Source: an uncultured Dokdonia sp. (lineage in GTDB: Bacteria > Bacteroidota > Bacteroidia > Flavobacteriales > Flavobacteriaceae). From it: 64,000 bases of DNA. The stretch lies in the NCBI RefSeq assembly GCF_947496725.1, contig NZ_CANMDS010000003.1:186001-250000 (forward strand). Reading direction: 5' to 3'. Each line of letters opens with the position of its first letter. Position 1 is the first letter of the stretch. The position numbers and the translations under genes are program-made. Below, piece after piece: positions 1-8,268 of this stretch. Below the pieces are notes generated by a model. That model did no database searches. It had not been told where the DNA came from and saw only the letters and a list, made by a program, of their open reading frames with translations.

Positions 1-345
1 TGACCTAAGATCTCCATCTGTGTGAGTATTTTGGGTCACTTTTTTATGTAACGGTACAAATATAAGTGCAGTGGTAACCCAGGTAGATAATACAAAGACT
101 AGATAAATAGTCCCTATCATATATAAACCACCGGCAAATACAGTATAAACGGCTAGTAAAAGTTGTATGACCATAAGCGGCCCTACTATTACAGCAATCT
201 TACCTGTATACTTGTTATGCCAGCTTACAAGATTATCACGAGTATAATATAAGAAGCTAGGGTATATTATGAGCTGTACGATTAAAATAAGTACAACAAG
301 AGCCGCATCTACTGCAAGACCTATGAGGCTTAGTGAATCTATCAT
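1..345 (-). CDS. Conserved integral membrane protein (3' part cut by window edge)
   Basis: The reverse strand stays open from an ATG at 345 to the window edge, about 115 codons, so the C-terminus is missing. The product has three or four hydrophobic segments: residues ~5-27, a loop containing YYTRDNLVSWHNKYTGK, a segment after that (KIAVIVGPLMVIQLLLA), and ~80-100. The start lies 23 bases after the stop of the acetyltransferase-like gene, so it is probably the last gene of a short leftward operon. I recognise it as a small membrane protein type found in flavobacteria but know no function. The start is uncertain because the frame stays open a little further upstream. Confidence 0.6.
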   Translation of the reverse strand, partial: MIDSLSLIGLAVDAALVVLILIVQLIIYPSFLYYTRDNLVSWHNKYTGKIAVIVGPLMVIQLLLAVYTVFAGGLYMIGTIYLVFVLSTWVTTALIFVPLHKKVTQNTHTDGDLRS

Positions 346-368
346 AATTGTGTCAGCCGTATTAAGTG

Positions 369-1508
369 CTATAAATCCTTACGGTAGGTTCTTCTACGTT
401 TGTGAAGCTTGTGTTCGTAATTTTTCCAGAGCTGTTGTATGGCTTTATTTTCTTCTAGTTCTGGGTTTGTTTCAACTTGAGTAATTCCTCTAGAGTTAAA
501 TAGTTCCTGCATTTTTTGAAAAATAACAGCTGTTACCCCTTTGTTTTGATACTCTGGATCAATACCTATAAGGTAGAAGGCAGCAGTGTCATTTTTCTTT
601 TTTGCTTTAAGCAAGTGATAAAACCCAAAAGGAAAGAGCGATCCATTTGCTTTTTTGAGCGCTTCATTAAAAGATGGCATTGTAATAGCAAAAGCTACTA
701 GTTTACCCTCCTTATCTTGTACACACTTTATAAAATCTGGGTGAATATATTTTATATATTTCTCCTTATAATGATCTATTTGATACTGCTGTATAGGTAC
801 AAAGGTGCTAAGAGTATTATATGTCTTATTAAGTAACCCAAACATCTCATCTACATACGGCTTTACATCTGCAGAGGTTTTAAACTCTAGCGGGCTAAGC
901 TCGTAGCGCTTTGCAATAATATCTGCAAACTTCTTCACTTTAGGGTTCTGCTTTTCTGGTGGGTCTATTTGAATTTTATATTCAACCCATTCGGCAGCTT
1001 TTTCAAAACCTAGTTGCTCAAAGTGATCCTTGTAATACGGGTAGTTATACCAAGTAATCATTGTGTTGAGATACTCAAACCCCTCTATCAGCAATCCTGC
1101 TTTCTCCATATTAGAAAAACCTACCGGCCCTTCTATAAACTCAAGATTGTTTTCTTTTCCTATCTCTGAGACTTTGGATAACAGTGCTTTAGTCACCTCT
1201 ATGTCATCTATTACATCAAACCAGCCAAAACGCATTTTTGATTTCTTTTGCTCGTTGATTTCTATATGATTTATGATAGCACATATTCTTCCTACGGCTT
1301 CTTGTTTTCCGTTTTCCGCTTTCGCGAAAGCGAGAAAATAACGTGCCTCTGCATTTTTAAACACAGGGTTTTTTGCCGGGTCCATACTATCTAGCTCATC
1401 TGCTACAATAGGAGGTACCCACTTAGGTTCATTTTTATATAGGGAAAATGGGAACTTAACAAATTGTTTAAGTTCTTTTGGGGTAATCATTTCCTTAAGC
1501 GTAATCAT
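369..1508 (-). CDS. GNAT-fold acetyltransferase-like protein
   Basis: A 379-residue protein. The C-terminal third (~285-370) reads like a GNAT domain: a strand with FYLIGIDPEYQNKGVTAVIF resembles motif A (Q-x-x-G), followed by ITQVETNPELEENKAIQQLW. The N-terminal two thirds are typical of a Bacteroidota family usually annotated only as N-acetyltransferase domain protein; the substrate is unknown. ATG at 1508 is preferred to the TTG two codons upstream. Residues ~59-64 (AFAKAE) are encoded by a copy of the GCTTTCGCGAAAGC palindrome, apparently in a variable loop. It follows the outer-membrane protein gene by 18 bases, so the two are probably co-transcribed. Confidence 0.7.
   Translation of the reverse strand: MITLKEMITPKELKQFVKFPFSLYKNEPKWVPPIVADELDSMDPAKNPVFKNAEARYFLAFAKAENGKQEAVGRICAIINHIEINEQKKSKMRFGWFDVIDDIEVTKALLSKVSEIGKENNLEFIEGPVGFSNMEKAGLLIEGFEYLNTMITWYNYPYYKDHFEQLGFEKAAEWVEYKIQIDPPEKQNPKVKKFADIIAKRYELSPLEFKTSADVKPYVDEMFGLLNKTYNTLSTFVPIQQYQIDHYKEKYIKYIHPDFIKCVQDKEGKLVAFAITMPSFNEALKKANGSLFPFGFYHLLKAKKKNDTAAFYLIGIDPEYQNKGVTAVIFQKMQELFNSRGITQVETNPELEENKAIQQLWKNYEHKLHKRRRTYRKDL
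1317..1332. repeat. Palindrome copy 1 (CGCTTTCGCGAAAGCG)
   Basis: Exact copy inside the acetyltransferase-like gene, read as AFAKA. Confidence 0.9.
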
Positions 1509-1526
1509 CTGCAATATTTAGGGGTA

Positions 1527-2519
1527 TTATTTAATGCCGTCACCGTCAGGATCTACTGCATCTTTACGTTTTCTGTTTTTATTTATGCGCTCTGCTTGAC
1601 GCTTTGATGAGCTTTTTTTATCACCATCTGCATCTCTATCTTTTATAATCTCATCCTTCTCGTGTAAATCTAGTCTATAAGAAACTCCTGCAGAGACGTT
1701 CCAGCGTGTAGGAGTGTCTTTAAAGTTTGCCAGACCACTAAGGTCTACTTGTAGATTTTTTGTGATAAGATATGCAGCTCCTGCTCGTACTAGATAATCT
1801 GCATAGAGATCACCATCTATAAGCTGGTACTCTGCAAAGCCAGCAAATTTTGAATTAAAGGAGTGTGTTAAGGTTGTAATCCAAGAGTTAGTAGGGTATG
1901 TGGTACCTGCTCTATCTACTATAATATTATTTACCCACACCCAGCGACCCCAGTTATGCTGGAGTATAAGCGCTAAGTTAGGACTAATACCATCCTCACG
2001 TATAGAATTAAACTGGCTGTTTTCAAAATCAAAAACACCTCCAGCATATACTGTTACAGCAGGGATAAGTGACTTCCATTTAAAACGTCTATTTGCGTGG
2101 TAACTGTATAGATTTACCTCGTCACTAGCATATTTATATGGGTCATAGATAAGATATTTAGCACCTATTTGTACCGTCTCTAGTCCTGCGATAACATCTG
2201 GCGTGGCAGATCCAGAAATAAATGATACCTCATTGCGCTGGTATCTCATAAACCCGTTAAGCTCTAGTTTTTCAAAAAATAAACCGTAGCGTAAATTGAG
2301 GTTATACCCCAGTATATCTGTATCAGTTTGTAAAAGCGAGTGGGTGTCATTCCCAATGTCAAAACCAGTTTCTACCTGTAAAACACGAGTCCCTACACTA
2401 AAAGCGCCTTGAGATTCTCCAGGTCTGTTTGAGTTAATTGTCTCTGTGTATTGTGCTGTAATGGAGCTTGTTGTAGCGACACAAATTAATAGAGTAACAA
2501 TAATACGTACGGTGTGCAT
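1527..2519 (-). CDS. Outer-membrane beta-barrel protein, MetA-like transporter family
   Basis: A 330-residue exported protein with a Sec signal peptide (hydrophobic residues ~5-20, cleavage after SITAQ). The mature part starts with TETINSNRPGESQGAFSVGT and continues with alternating beta strands rich in aromatic residues, the pattern of Bacteroidota barrels labelled transporter or MetA-pathway protein. The C-terminus carries a charged tail (~290-330) with repeated D-x-D-x-D-G sequences (DRDADGDKK, DPDGDGIK) that resemble calcium-binding repeats. It is probably the first gene of a leftward operon with the next two genes. The cargo is unknown. Confidence 0.65.
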   Translation of the reverse strand: MHTVRIIVTLLICVATTSSITAQYTETINSNRPGESQGAFSVGTRVLQVETGFDIGNDTHSLLQTDTDILGYNLNLRYGLFFEKLELNGFMRYQRNEVSFISGSATPDVIAGLETVQIGAKYLIYDPYKYASDEVNLYSYHANRRFKWKSLIPAVTVYAGGVFDFENSQFNSIREDGISPNLALILQHNWGRWVWVNNIIVDRAGTTYPTNSWITTLTHSFNSKFAGFAEYQLIDGDLYADYLVRAGAAYLITKNLQVDLSGLANFKDTPTRWNVSAGVSYRLDLHEKDEIIKDRDADGDKKSSSKRQAERINKNRKRKDAVDPDGDGIK

Positions 2520-2604
2520 AAAGGTTATGGGTTAGTCGTTCAAATATAGAAGAATTTATCTTTTTTTTAGGCTTCTACATCTCTTTGTTGCAAGCTATAA
2601 TTAC

Positions 2605-2612
2605 TAATTTTG
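2605..2612 (+). promoter_or_regulatory. Candidate Bacteroidota promoter -7 element
   Basis: TAATTTTG fits the Bacteroidota -7 consensus TAnnTTTG. A TTG lies 17 bases upstream (2585-2587). Transcription would start about 2618, shortly before the ATG at 2630. Pattern match only. Confidence 0.45.
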
Positions 2613-2629
2613 AAAAAAAAGTAAAGATT

Positions 2630-2902
2630 ATGCTGCTAGTTGCAGAAATTCCAAGTTTTATTAAAACGATTGCCATCATACTTCTGGTATATTTTGGACT
2701 TCGTTTCTTGGCAAAATTAGCTTGGCCATACATTGTAAGGTACATTACAAAAAAAGCCGGTCAGAAAATGGAAAATGCCTTTAAAGGCTTCCAGCAACAG
2801 ACGCAACAATATGGGCAATCACAACAAGAGCCCACAAGAGATGTTCCTAAAAAATCTTCAAAAGTAGTAGGAGAGTATGTAGACTATGAGGAAATAGATT
2901 AA
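2630..2902 (+). CDS. DUF4834 family small membrane protein
   Basis: A 90-residue protein with one N-terminal transmembrane helix (~8-30, TIAIILLVYFGLRFLAK), then a charged segment, a Gln-rich linker (QQQTQQYGQSQQE) and a C-terminal VGEYVDYEEID tail. This layout is that of DUF4834, a short Bacteroidota membrane protein of unknown role. ATG at 2630 is chosen over an in-frame TTG at 2585 because the TAnnTTTG element at 2605-2612 would fall inside the longer frame. A palindrome copy follows 9 bases after the stop. Confidence 0.75.
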   Translation: MLLVAEIPSFIKTIAIILLVYFGLRFLAKLAWPYIVRYITKKAGQKMENAFKGFQQQTQQYGQSQQEPTRDVPKKSSKVVGEYVDYEEID

Positions 2903-2910
2903 TGTTGAGT

Positions 2911-2928
2911 ACGCTTTCGCGAAAGCGT
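2911..2928. repeat. Palindrome copy 2
   Basis: Exact 18-base copy (ACGCTTTCGCGAAAGCGT), 9 bases after the DUF4834 stop. Confidence 0.9.
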
Positions 2929-3002
2929 AAAAACCACATTTCTACCACCATTTTTTAGAGTCATTAGGCACTTCAAGATTGCAAAGCACTTATCTTTGCG
3001 CT

Positions 3003-4559
3003 ATGTCTACACTTGTACAAATAAATGTTCTCCCACACCAAGCCGAAGATGATGACTACATCGCAGAGGTTGCTTTTAAAAAAGCCCGACTTCGTGCAGA
3101 CGATGTGCGTGAGTGGGATATACGTAAGCGCTCTATAGACGCTCGTAAATCACCGGTAAAAATATCACTACAAATAGAGTTTTGGAAAAAAGGCGAGGAG
3201 CGACCTAGTATTCCTCCATTTGTACCTCAAGATGTTTCTAACGCTCCAGAGATAGCCATTATAGGAGCTGGTCCTGCTGGACTGTATGCCGCATTACGCG
3301 CCGTAGAAGGGGGACTAAAACCCATAATTTTTGAGCGTGGTAAAGATGTAAGAGCTAGAAGACGAGATCTTGCGGCTATAAATAAAGATCATATTGTTAA
3401 TCCTGATTCAAACTACTGTTTTGGAGAAGGAGGTGCAGGCACCTACTCAGACGGAAAACTTTATACACGATCAAAAAAGCGTGGTAATGTACTTAAAGCT
3501 CTAGAGTGGTTTGTACATTTTGGCGCGGTAGAAGATATACTGGTAGATGCACATCCTCACATAGGTACAAACAAGCTTCCTAAAATTATTACAGCGATGC
3601 GTGAGGCTATTATAGCACACGGCGGAGAAGTACGTTTTGATACGAAACTCACAGATCTCAAAGTGGTGGATAACCAGATTGCCGCTATACAAGTAAACGA
3701 TACAGACTGGCTAGATTTTGATAATGTGATACTAGCGACTGGTCACTCGGCGAGAGATATATTTTACTTACTGCACAAGCGTAATATTAAGATTGAGGCA
3801 AAGCCATTTGCCATAGGTGTACGTATAGAGCACCAGCAAGAACTTATAGATGATATACAGTATCACTCAGATGGTGATAATCCTTATTTACCTCCAGCGT
3901 CTTATAGTCTGGTACAGCAGGTAGACGGTATGGGGGTCTACTCTTTTTGTATGTGTCCAGGTGGTATTATAGCACCTTGTGCAACAAGTCAAGAAGAAGT
4001 AGTGACAAACGGCTGGAGCCCCTCTAAGCGTGATAACCCCTATGCAAACTCAGGCATCGTAGTGAGTGTGACCCCAGAAGATTTGCCTAATTATAAAAAG
4101 GATGATCCCTTTGTATGTCTTGATTTTCAAAAGTCTGTAGAGCGTGCTTGTTGGGAAGCCGCAGGTAAAACCCAAGCAGCACCGGCACAGCGTATGCGCG
4201 ACTTTGTAGACGGTCGTGTCTCAAAAAACTTCCCAAAGACGTCGTATCAACCCGGTATTGTTTCTGTAGATCTCAATAAAGTTTTACCAGATATTTTATC
4301 CAAACGTTTAAAGAAGGCGTTTAGAGCCTATGGTAGAAAGATGAAGGGCTACCTTACTAATGATGCCGTAATACACGCACCAGAGAGTAGAACGTCATCA
4401 CCCGTATCCATACCGCGTGAGTGGGAAACCCTAGAGCACGTAGAGGTAAAAGGCCTTTATCCTTGCGGGGAAGGAGCTGGATATGCTGGGGGTATCATCT
4501 CTGCAGCCATAGATGGTATAAATTGTGTTGATAAGATTATTGAAAAGAAGCAGGCGTAA
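3003..4559 (+). CDS. FAD-dependent dehydrogenase (COG2509 type)
   Basis: A 518-residue flavoprotein. A dinucleotide-binding motif IIGAGPAGLYAAL lies at ~85-97 after an N-terminal ferredoxin-like extension with the segment VREWDIRKRSIDARK. It is followed by the family signature GEGGAGTYSDGKLYTR and a C-terminal FAD-contact segment GEGAGYAGGIISAAIDG. Both motifs are typical of the uncharacterised FAD-dependent dehydrogenases related to geranylgeranyl reductases. The substrate is unknown. ATG at 3003 is preferred; the longer frame from a TTG at 2979 overlaps a TAnnTTTG element (TATCTTTG, 2991-2998). That element would leave an almost leaderless mRNA, so its role is doubtful. Confidence 0.8.
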   Translation: MSTLVQINVLPHQAEDDDYIAEVAFKKARLRADDVREWDIRKRSIDARKSPVKISLQIEFWKKGEERPSIPPFVPQDVSNAPEIAIIGAGPAGLYAALRAVEGGLKPIIFERGKDVRARRRDLAAINKDHIVNPDSNYCFGEGGAGTYSDGKLYTRSKKRGNVLKALEWFVHFGAVEDILVDAHPHIGTNKLPKIITAMREAIIAHGGEVRFDTKLTDLKVVDNQIAAIQVNDTDWLDFDNVILATGHSARDIFYLLHKRNIKIEAKPFAIGVRIEHQQELIDDIQYHSDGDNPYLPPASYSLVQQVDGMGVYSFCMCPGGIIAPCATSQEEVVTNGWSPSKRDNPYANSGIVVSVTPEDLPNYKKDDPFVCLDFQKSVERACWEAAGKTQAAPAQRMRDFVDGRVSKNFPKTSYQPGIVSVDLNKVLPDILSKRLKKAFRAYGRKMKGYLTNDAVIHAPESRTSSPVSIPREWETLEHVEVKGLYPCGEGAGYAGGIISAAIDGINCVDKIIEKKQA

Positions 4560-4607
4560 AGTAACACAACTCTTACAAGTCCGTTTTTAAAATCCTATTT
4601 TTACAAA

Positions 4608-5474
4608 GTGAGTAAAAAGGTAAAAATAATAGAGTGTCCTCGTGACGCGATGCAAGGCATAAAAGATTGGATTCCTACGGAGTCTAAAATCCAGTATATC
4701 CAGTCGCTACTGCGTTGTGGTTTTGATACGATAGATGTAGGTAGCTTTGTGTCTCCTAAGGCAATCCCTCAGATGAAAGACTCTGCAGAAGTATTGCATA
4801 GCCTTGACCTCTCAAAAACAGATAGTAAACTCCTTACCATAGTCGCAAATCTGCGTGGTGCGCAAGATGCTGTACAACACGAGATGGTAGACTACCTAGG
4901 TTATCCTTTTTCTATCTCAGAAAACTTCCAAATGCGTAACACGCATAAAACCATAGACCAGTCTATAGATTTACTACAAGACATTATAGAGCTCGCAGAC
5001 TCAAAAAATAAAGAGCTTGTGGTTTACATATCAATGGGATTCGGGAATCCATATGGAGACCCTTGGAATGTTGATATCGTAGGGGAGTGGACAGAACGAC
5101 TAAGTAAGATGGGAGTTAAGATATTATCACTATCTGACACGGTAGGAACCTCAGACCCAGAAACCATAGACTACCTTTTTTCAAACTTAATACCAAGGTA
5201 CTCAAATATAGAATTTGGGGCACATTTACATACTACACCTACTACCTGGCACGAAAAGGTAGATGCGGCGTACAAGGCAGGTTGTGTTCGTTTTGATGGA
5301 GCAATACAAGGTTTTGGCGGTTGCCCTATGGCAAAAGATGACCTTACCGGTAATATGCCTACAGAGAAGTTAGTTTCTTACTTTGCCTCTGTACAAGCAT
5401 ATGATAACATCAACACGATGAGTTTTGAGAGCAGCTATAACGAGGCGCTCAAAATATTTCAAAAATATCATTAG
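4608..5474 (+). CDS. mvaB: Hydroxymethylglutaryl-CoA lyase
   Basis: A 288-residue TIM-barrel enzyme that cleaves HMG-CoA to acetoacetate and acetyl-CoA, the last step of leucine breakdown. Visible motifs: ECPRDAMQG near the N-terminus (the usual substrate-binding R-D), the metal-binding HLH (GAHLHTT) and the glycine-rich loop with the catalytic Cys at about 239 (GFGGCPMAKDDLTGN). Length is normal for bacterial forms. The start is GTG; I see no ATG alternative. The 40 bases between its stop and the convergent MFS gene hold only a copy of the palindrome, which may act as a shared transcription end. Confidence 0.9.
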   Translation: MSKKVKIIECPRDAMQGIKDWIPTESKIQYIQSLLRCGFDTIDVGSFVSPKAIPQMKDSAEVLHSLDLSKTDSKLLTIVANLRGAQDAVQHEMVDYLGYPFSISENFQMRNTHKTIDQSIDLLQDIIELADSKNKELVVYISMGFGNPYGDPWNVDIVGEWTERLSKMGVKILSLSDTVGTSDPETIDYLFSNLIPRYSNIEFGAHLHTTPTTWHEKVDAAYKAGCVRFDGAIQGFGGCPMAKDDLTGNMPTEKLVSYFASVQAYDNINTMSFESSYNEALKIFQKYH

Positions 5475-5492
5475 AAGAAAATAGTTTTAGGG

Positions 5493-5510
5493 ACGCTTTC
5501 GCGAAAGCGT
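5493..5510. repeat. Palindrome copy 3
   Basis: Exact 18-base copy in the 40-base gap between the convergent stops of mvaB and the MFS gene; no other hairpin is present there. Confidence 0.9.
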
Positions 5511-5514
5511 AATC

Positions 5515-6774
5515 TTACTCCCTACGAGCAAATCTATAAAAGGCAATAGACGCCAAAAGCCCCACTGCCGAAAAGATGGCTAGCATCCAAAAAACAGCAA
5601 AGTGACCTTCTTTACCAGGAATGCCATCAAGGTAATAACCTATCATAGGCCCTGCAAAAATATCTGGAGTATAGCCTATAAAAGAGATAATACCCACCGC
5701 CGTACCGGTTAACTTAAGCGGTATTTTACCCTCTTGCATAACAGCAAAGTAGAGGACTCGTGCTGCATAAACTCCAAGAGCTGTGATAATGATAGTTAAG
5801 AAGAAAAGTACGGTAGTATCTTCACTAAGTATGTCTGAGGCAAAAAGTATGGCTCCTATAATAGATAGTGCAAAGCCCATACATAGGTAAAGTGAGGCAC
5901 GCGACCTATCTGCTAGAAAACCAACGATAACACCCACTAGCGGTCTTATAAATAGTAAAAATGTACCCGTCTTTGCGGCGTCTACCTCGCTATAATTCAT
6001 CACATCTTTTGCATATAGAGAGAAGATGTCTGTGATTTTATAACCTACATAGGCACATAAAATGATGATCATAAGTAACCACACAGATGGTAGTTTAAGG
6101 ACTGTTTTTATAGCATCTAGCGTAATGGTTTGCGTGTTATTTTCTTGTTGAGCCACATTAGTTTTCAAAAATAAGAGTACAATAATACCCACCAGAGCTA
6201 CTATTGCAGAAGAGGCATATACAATAGTTTGGAAAGCTTCTACTTGTTGTGCACTTGTAAGTGCTACATTATCTTCTACTATAAATAGTGAGAAGATAAC
6301 AACCCCAAGCAACCCAAAAGATGCGCCTACCAGACCACGACCGCCGTCTAGAAAACCAAAGGCTTTACCTTGGTTACTAGCTCCACCCCATACACGTGTA
6401 GCTTTAATCATCGCAGCCCAAAATAAAAATATAGTCGTAAATCCCCAGAAACCGTAAAGTACCTGCAATGTTAGCAATGATGGATTACTAGCATACACGA
6501 TCCCGCCCAGAGCTGTGAGTATAAGACCTATACCCATTAGGTTTTTTGGCGGATATTTATCGGCTAGTGGGCCGCCTATGATGTATGATATTAAAGCAAC
6601 AATCCCATAAATGGAGAAGCAATAACCTAGTTCTGTATTTGTAATTTGAAATACGTCAAGCACTGTTGCTCTAAAAACTCTTGCTAGTACAAAAGGAAGT
6701 ATAAATACTGCCTCGCCAGCTAGTACAAGTAGTATAATGTAAAAAAGAGATTGATAACGTGTGGTACTTTGCAC
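5515..6774 (-). CDS. Major facilitator superfamily transporter
   Basis: A 419-residue protein with about 12 hydrophobic segments. It has an MFS loop 2-3 motif (GGPLADKYPPK after helix 2) and its counterpart after helix 8 (VGVIVGFLADRSR). No substrate-specific signature is recognisable. The start codon is GTG at 6774. It begins 11 bases after the stop of the NTF2-like gene, so the two probably form one transcript, possibly extending back to the hydrolase and M28 peptidase. Confidence 0.85.
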   Translation of the reverse strand: MQSTTRYQSLFYIILLVLAGEAVFILPFVLARVFRATVLDVFQITNTELGYCFSIYGIVALISYIIGGPLADKYPPKNLMGIGLILTALGGIVYASNPSLLTLQVLYGFWGFTTIFLFWAAMIKATRVWGGASNQGKAFGFLDGGRGLVGASFGLLGVVIFSLFIVEDNVALTSAQQVEAFQTIVYASSAIVALVGIIVLLFLKTNVAQQENNTQTITLDAIKTVLKLPSVWLLMIIILCAYVGYKITDIFSLYAKDVMNYSEVDAAKTGTFLLFIRPLVGVIVGFLADRSRASLYLCMGFALSIIGAILFASDILSEDTTVLFFLTIIITALGVYAARVLYFAVMQEGKIPLKLTGTAVGIISFIGYTPDIFAGPMIGYYLDGIPGKEGHFAVFWMLAIFSAVGLLASIAFYRFARRE

Positions 6775-6785
6775 AGAGCTGTGTA

Positions 6786-7268
6786 TTAAATAGCTTGATA
6801 GTTTTTAGAACTATTACGCCTCATATAAGCGTCGAGCAATCCGTTTGTTTTCTGTTGGATTTTTTTACGCATAAAGCCTGTCCAACCTAAAAGTAGTCCT
6901 GGAGTGCCCAGTGCCTGTTTTGACCACTTGTACATATCAAAGGTGTCGTGATGTGCTATAATTTTTCCATCCTGAAGCTCAAACGCCGCTTGGACGTGGT
7001 TTACAACCTTTCGCTTTTTTGGGCCGTAGGTATAATGAGCCGTCCATTTTGCTGTTGCTGTATTACCAGAAACTTGGACATCACCATAATCTATAGTCAT
7101 AGCGCCGTTTGAGCGTTCTATAAGCATATGCCACATAGCTTTTGCTCGATTGCCTTGAAGCTCTCCAAAAGCAGGATCTGAAAATACGATATTATCGTGA
7201 TAGCAAGCAGTCATCCCGCTGGCATTACCTTCTTGAAATGATTTGTAAAATGTCTCTATGATATTCAT
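6786..7268 (-). CDS. NTF2-like / SnoaL-type protein
   Basis: A 160-residue protein starting MNIIETFYKSFQEGNASGM, followed by YHDNIVFSDPAFGEL and alternating strands (TATAKWTAHYTY, VVNHVQAAFELQDGKI), the cone-shaped NTF2/SnoaL fold that binds small hydrophobic ligands or acts as a cyclase or isomerase. No catalytic role can be assigned. I set the start at 7268: an in-frame ATG nine codons upstream would translate through a palindrome copy (MTLSRK...), which is better read as leader. Confidence 0.75.
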   Translation of the reverse strand: MNIIETFYKSFQEGNASGMTACYHDNIVFSDPAFGELQGNRAKAMWHMLIERSNGAMTIDYGDVQVSGNTATAKWTAHYTYGPKKRKVVNHVQAAFELQDGKIIAHHDTFDMYKWSKQALGTPGLLLGWTGFMRKKIQQKTNGLLDAYMRRNSSKNYQAI

Positions 7269-7275
7269 ATTCTTT

Positions 7276-7291
7276 TGCTTTCGCGAAAGCG
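7276..7291. repeat. Palindrome copy 4
   Basis: Exact 14-base core (first outer base is T), just upstream of the preferred NTF2-like start. Confidence 0.9.
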
Positions 7292-7352
7292 TCATTAAGT
7301 TTATATGGCTACTATAACAGTTTGCTGTTCTGGTAATCTAAGTATACAGCAA

Positions 7353-8243
7353 TTAGGTGGTAAGATACTTATTAAAAAAAGCAATTGTTCTATCCCAGGC
7401 TAGGGTTGCAGCTTTCTCATCATATCTAGGTGTTGTGTTATTATGAAAACCGTGATTTGCACCTTCATAAAAATGTGCGGTATGCGGGATATTATTTGCT
7501 GTGAGTACTTTCTCATAAGCAGGCCATCCAGCGTTAACACGCTCATCAAGACCACCATATTGAAGTAGTAGTGGGGCTTTTACCTCTGCGGCTTGCTCAT
7601 CGTCTGGTTGTCTACCATAAAATGGGACCGCAGCAGCAAGATCTGGGACGAGTACTGCCATCATATTAGAAATCCATCCGCCAAAACAAAAGCCTACAAC
7701 TGCTACCTTGCCATTACAATCTTTGTGGTTTTTGAGATGGTGATATGCTGCAATAAAATCTTCTAGCATCTCCAGTCTATCTCTCTTGCGTTGCATTGCA
7801 CGACCCTCATCATCATTACCAGGATAGCCGCCCAGCGGCGATAGTGCATCTGGGGCTAGTGATAAGAACCCTGCCTTTGCAGTACGCCTGCCTACATCTT
7901 CTATATAAGGATTAAGACCTCTGTTCTCGTGCACCACAATGACCCCTGGTAATTTACCAGAAGCATTTGCAGGTTTACTATATAGCGCCTTGATAGACCC
8001 ACCTCCTTTTGGTGAGTCATAGTTTATAAATACACTTTCTATGGTAGGATCATTTTTTGAGACCGTTTGTGTAGTTTCATAATCTGGACTTATAAAACTC
8101 AAGAGCGCTGGAAGGGTTACCGCACCTACAGCAAATACCGATAATCGCTCAATAAAAACTCTGCGATCTATTTTATTGTGAGCATAGTCATCATAAAGGT
8201 CAAAAACTTCTTGTGAGATATCTTCTTTGCGTAGTGGTTTCAT
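7353..8243 (-). CDS. Dienelactone hydrolase family alpha/beta hydrolase
   Basis: A 296-residue hydrolase. Residues ~35-55 form a hydrophobic stretch ([17 protein letters not shown]) preceded by RRVFIERL, suggesting an export signal or membrane anchor. The catalytic pattern of dienelactone hydrolases is present: nucleophile elbow GFCFGG with Cys, an Asp in GGLDERV, and the His in [10 protein letters not shown]. It probably hydrolyses an ester or lactone; the substrate is unknown. It follows the M28 peptidase gene by 25 bases on the same strand. Confidence 0.82.
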   Translation of the reverse strand: MKPLRKEDISQEVFDLYDDYAHNKIDRRVFIERLSVFAVGAVTLPALLSFISPDYETTQTVSKNDPTIESVFINYDSPKGGGSIKALYSKPANASGKLPGVIVVHENRGLNPYIEDVGRRTAKAGFLSLAPDALSPLGGYPGNDDEGRAMQRKRDRLEMLEDFIAAYHHLKNHKDCNGKVAVVGFCFGGWISNMMAVLVPDLAAAVPFYGRQPDDEQAAEVKAPLLLQYGGLDERVNAGWPAYEKVLTANNIPHTAHFYEGANHGFHNNTTPRYDEKAATLAWDRTIAFFNKYLTT

Positions 8244-8268
8244 ATAATAGGTGTTTAATTATTATGAG

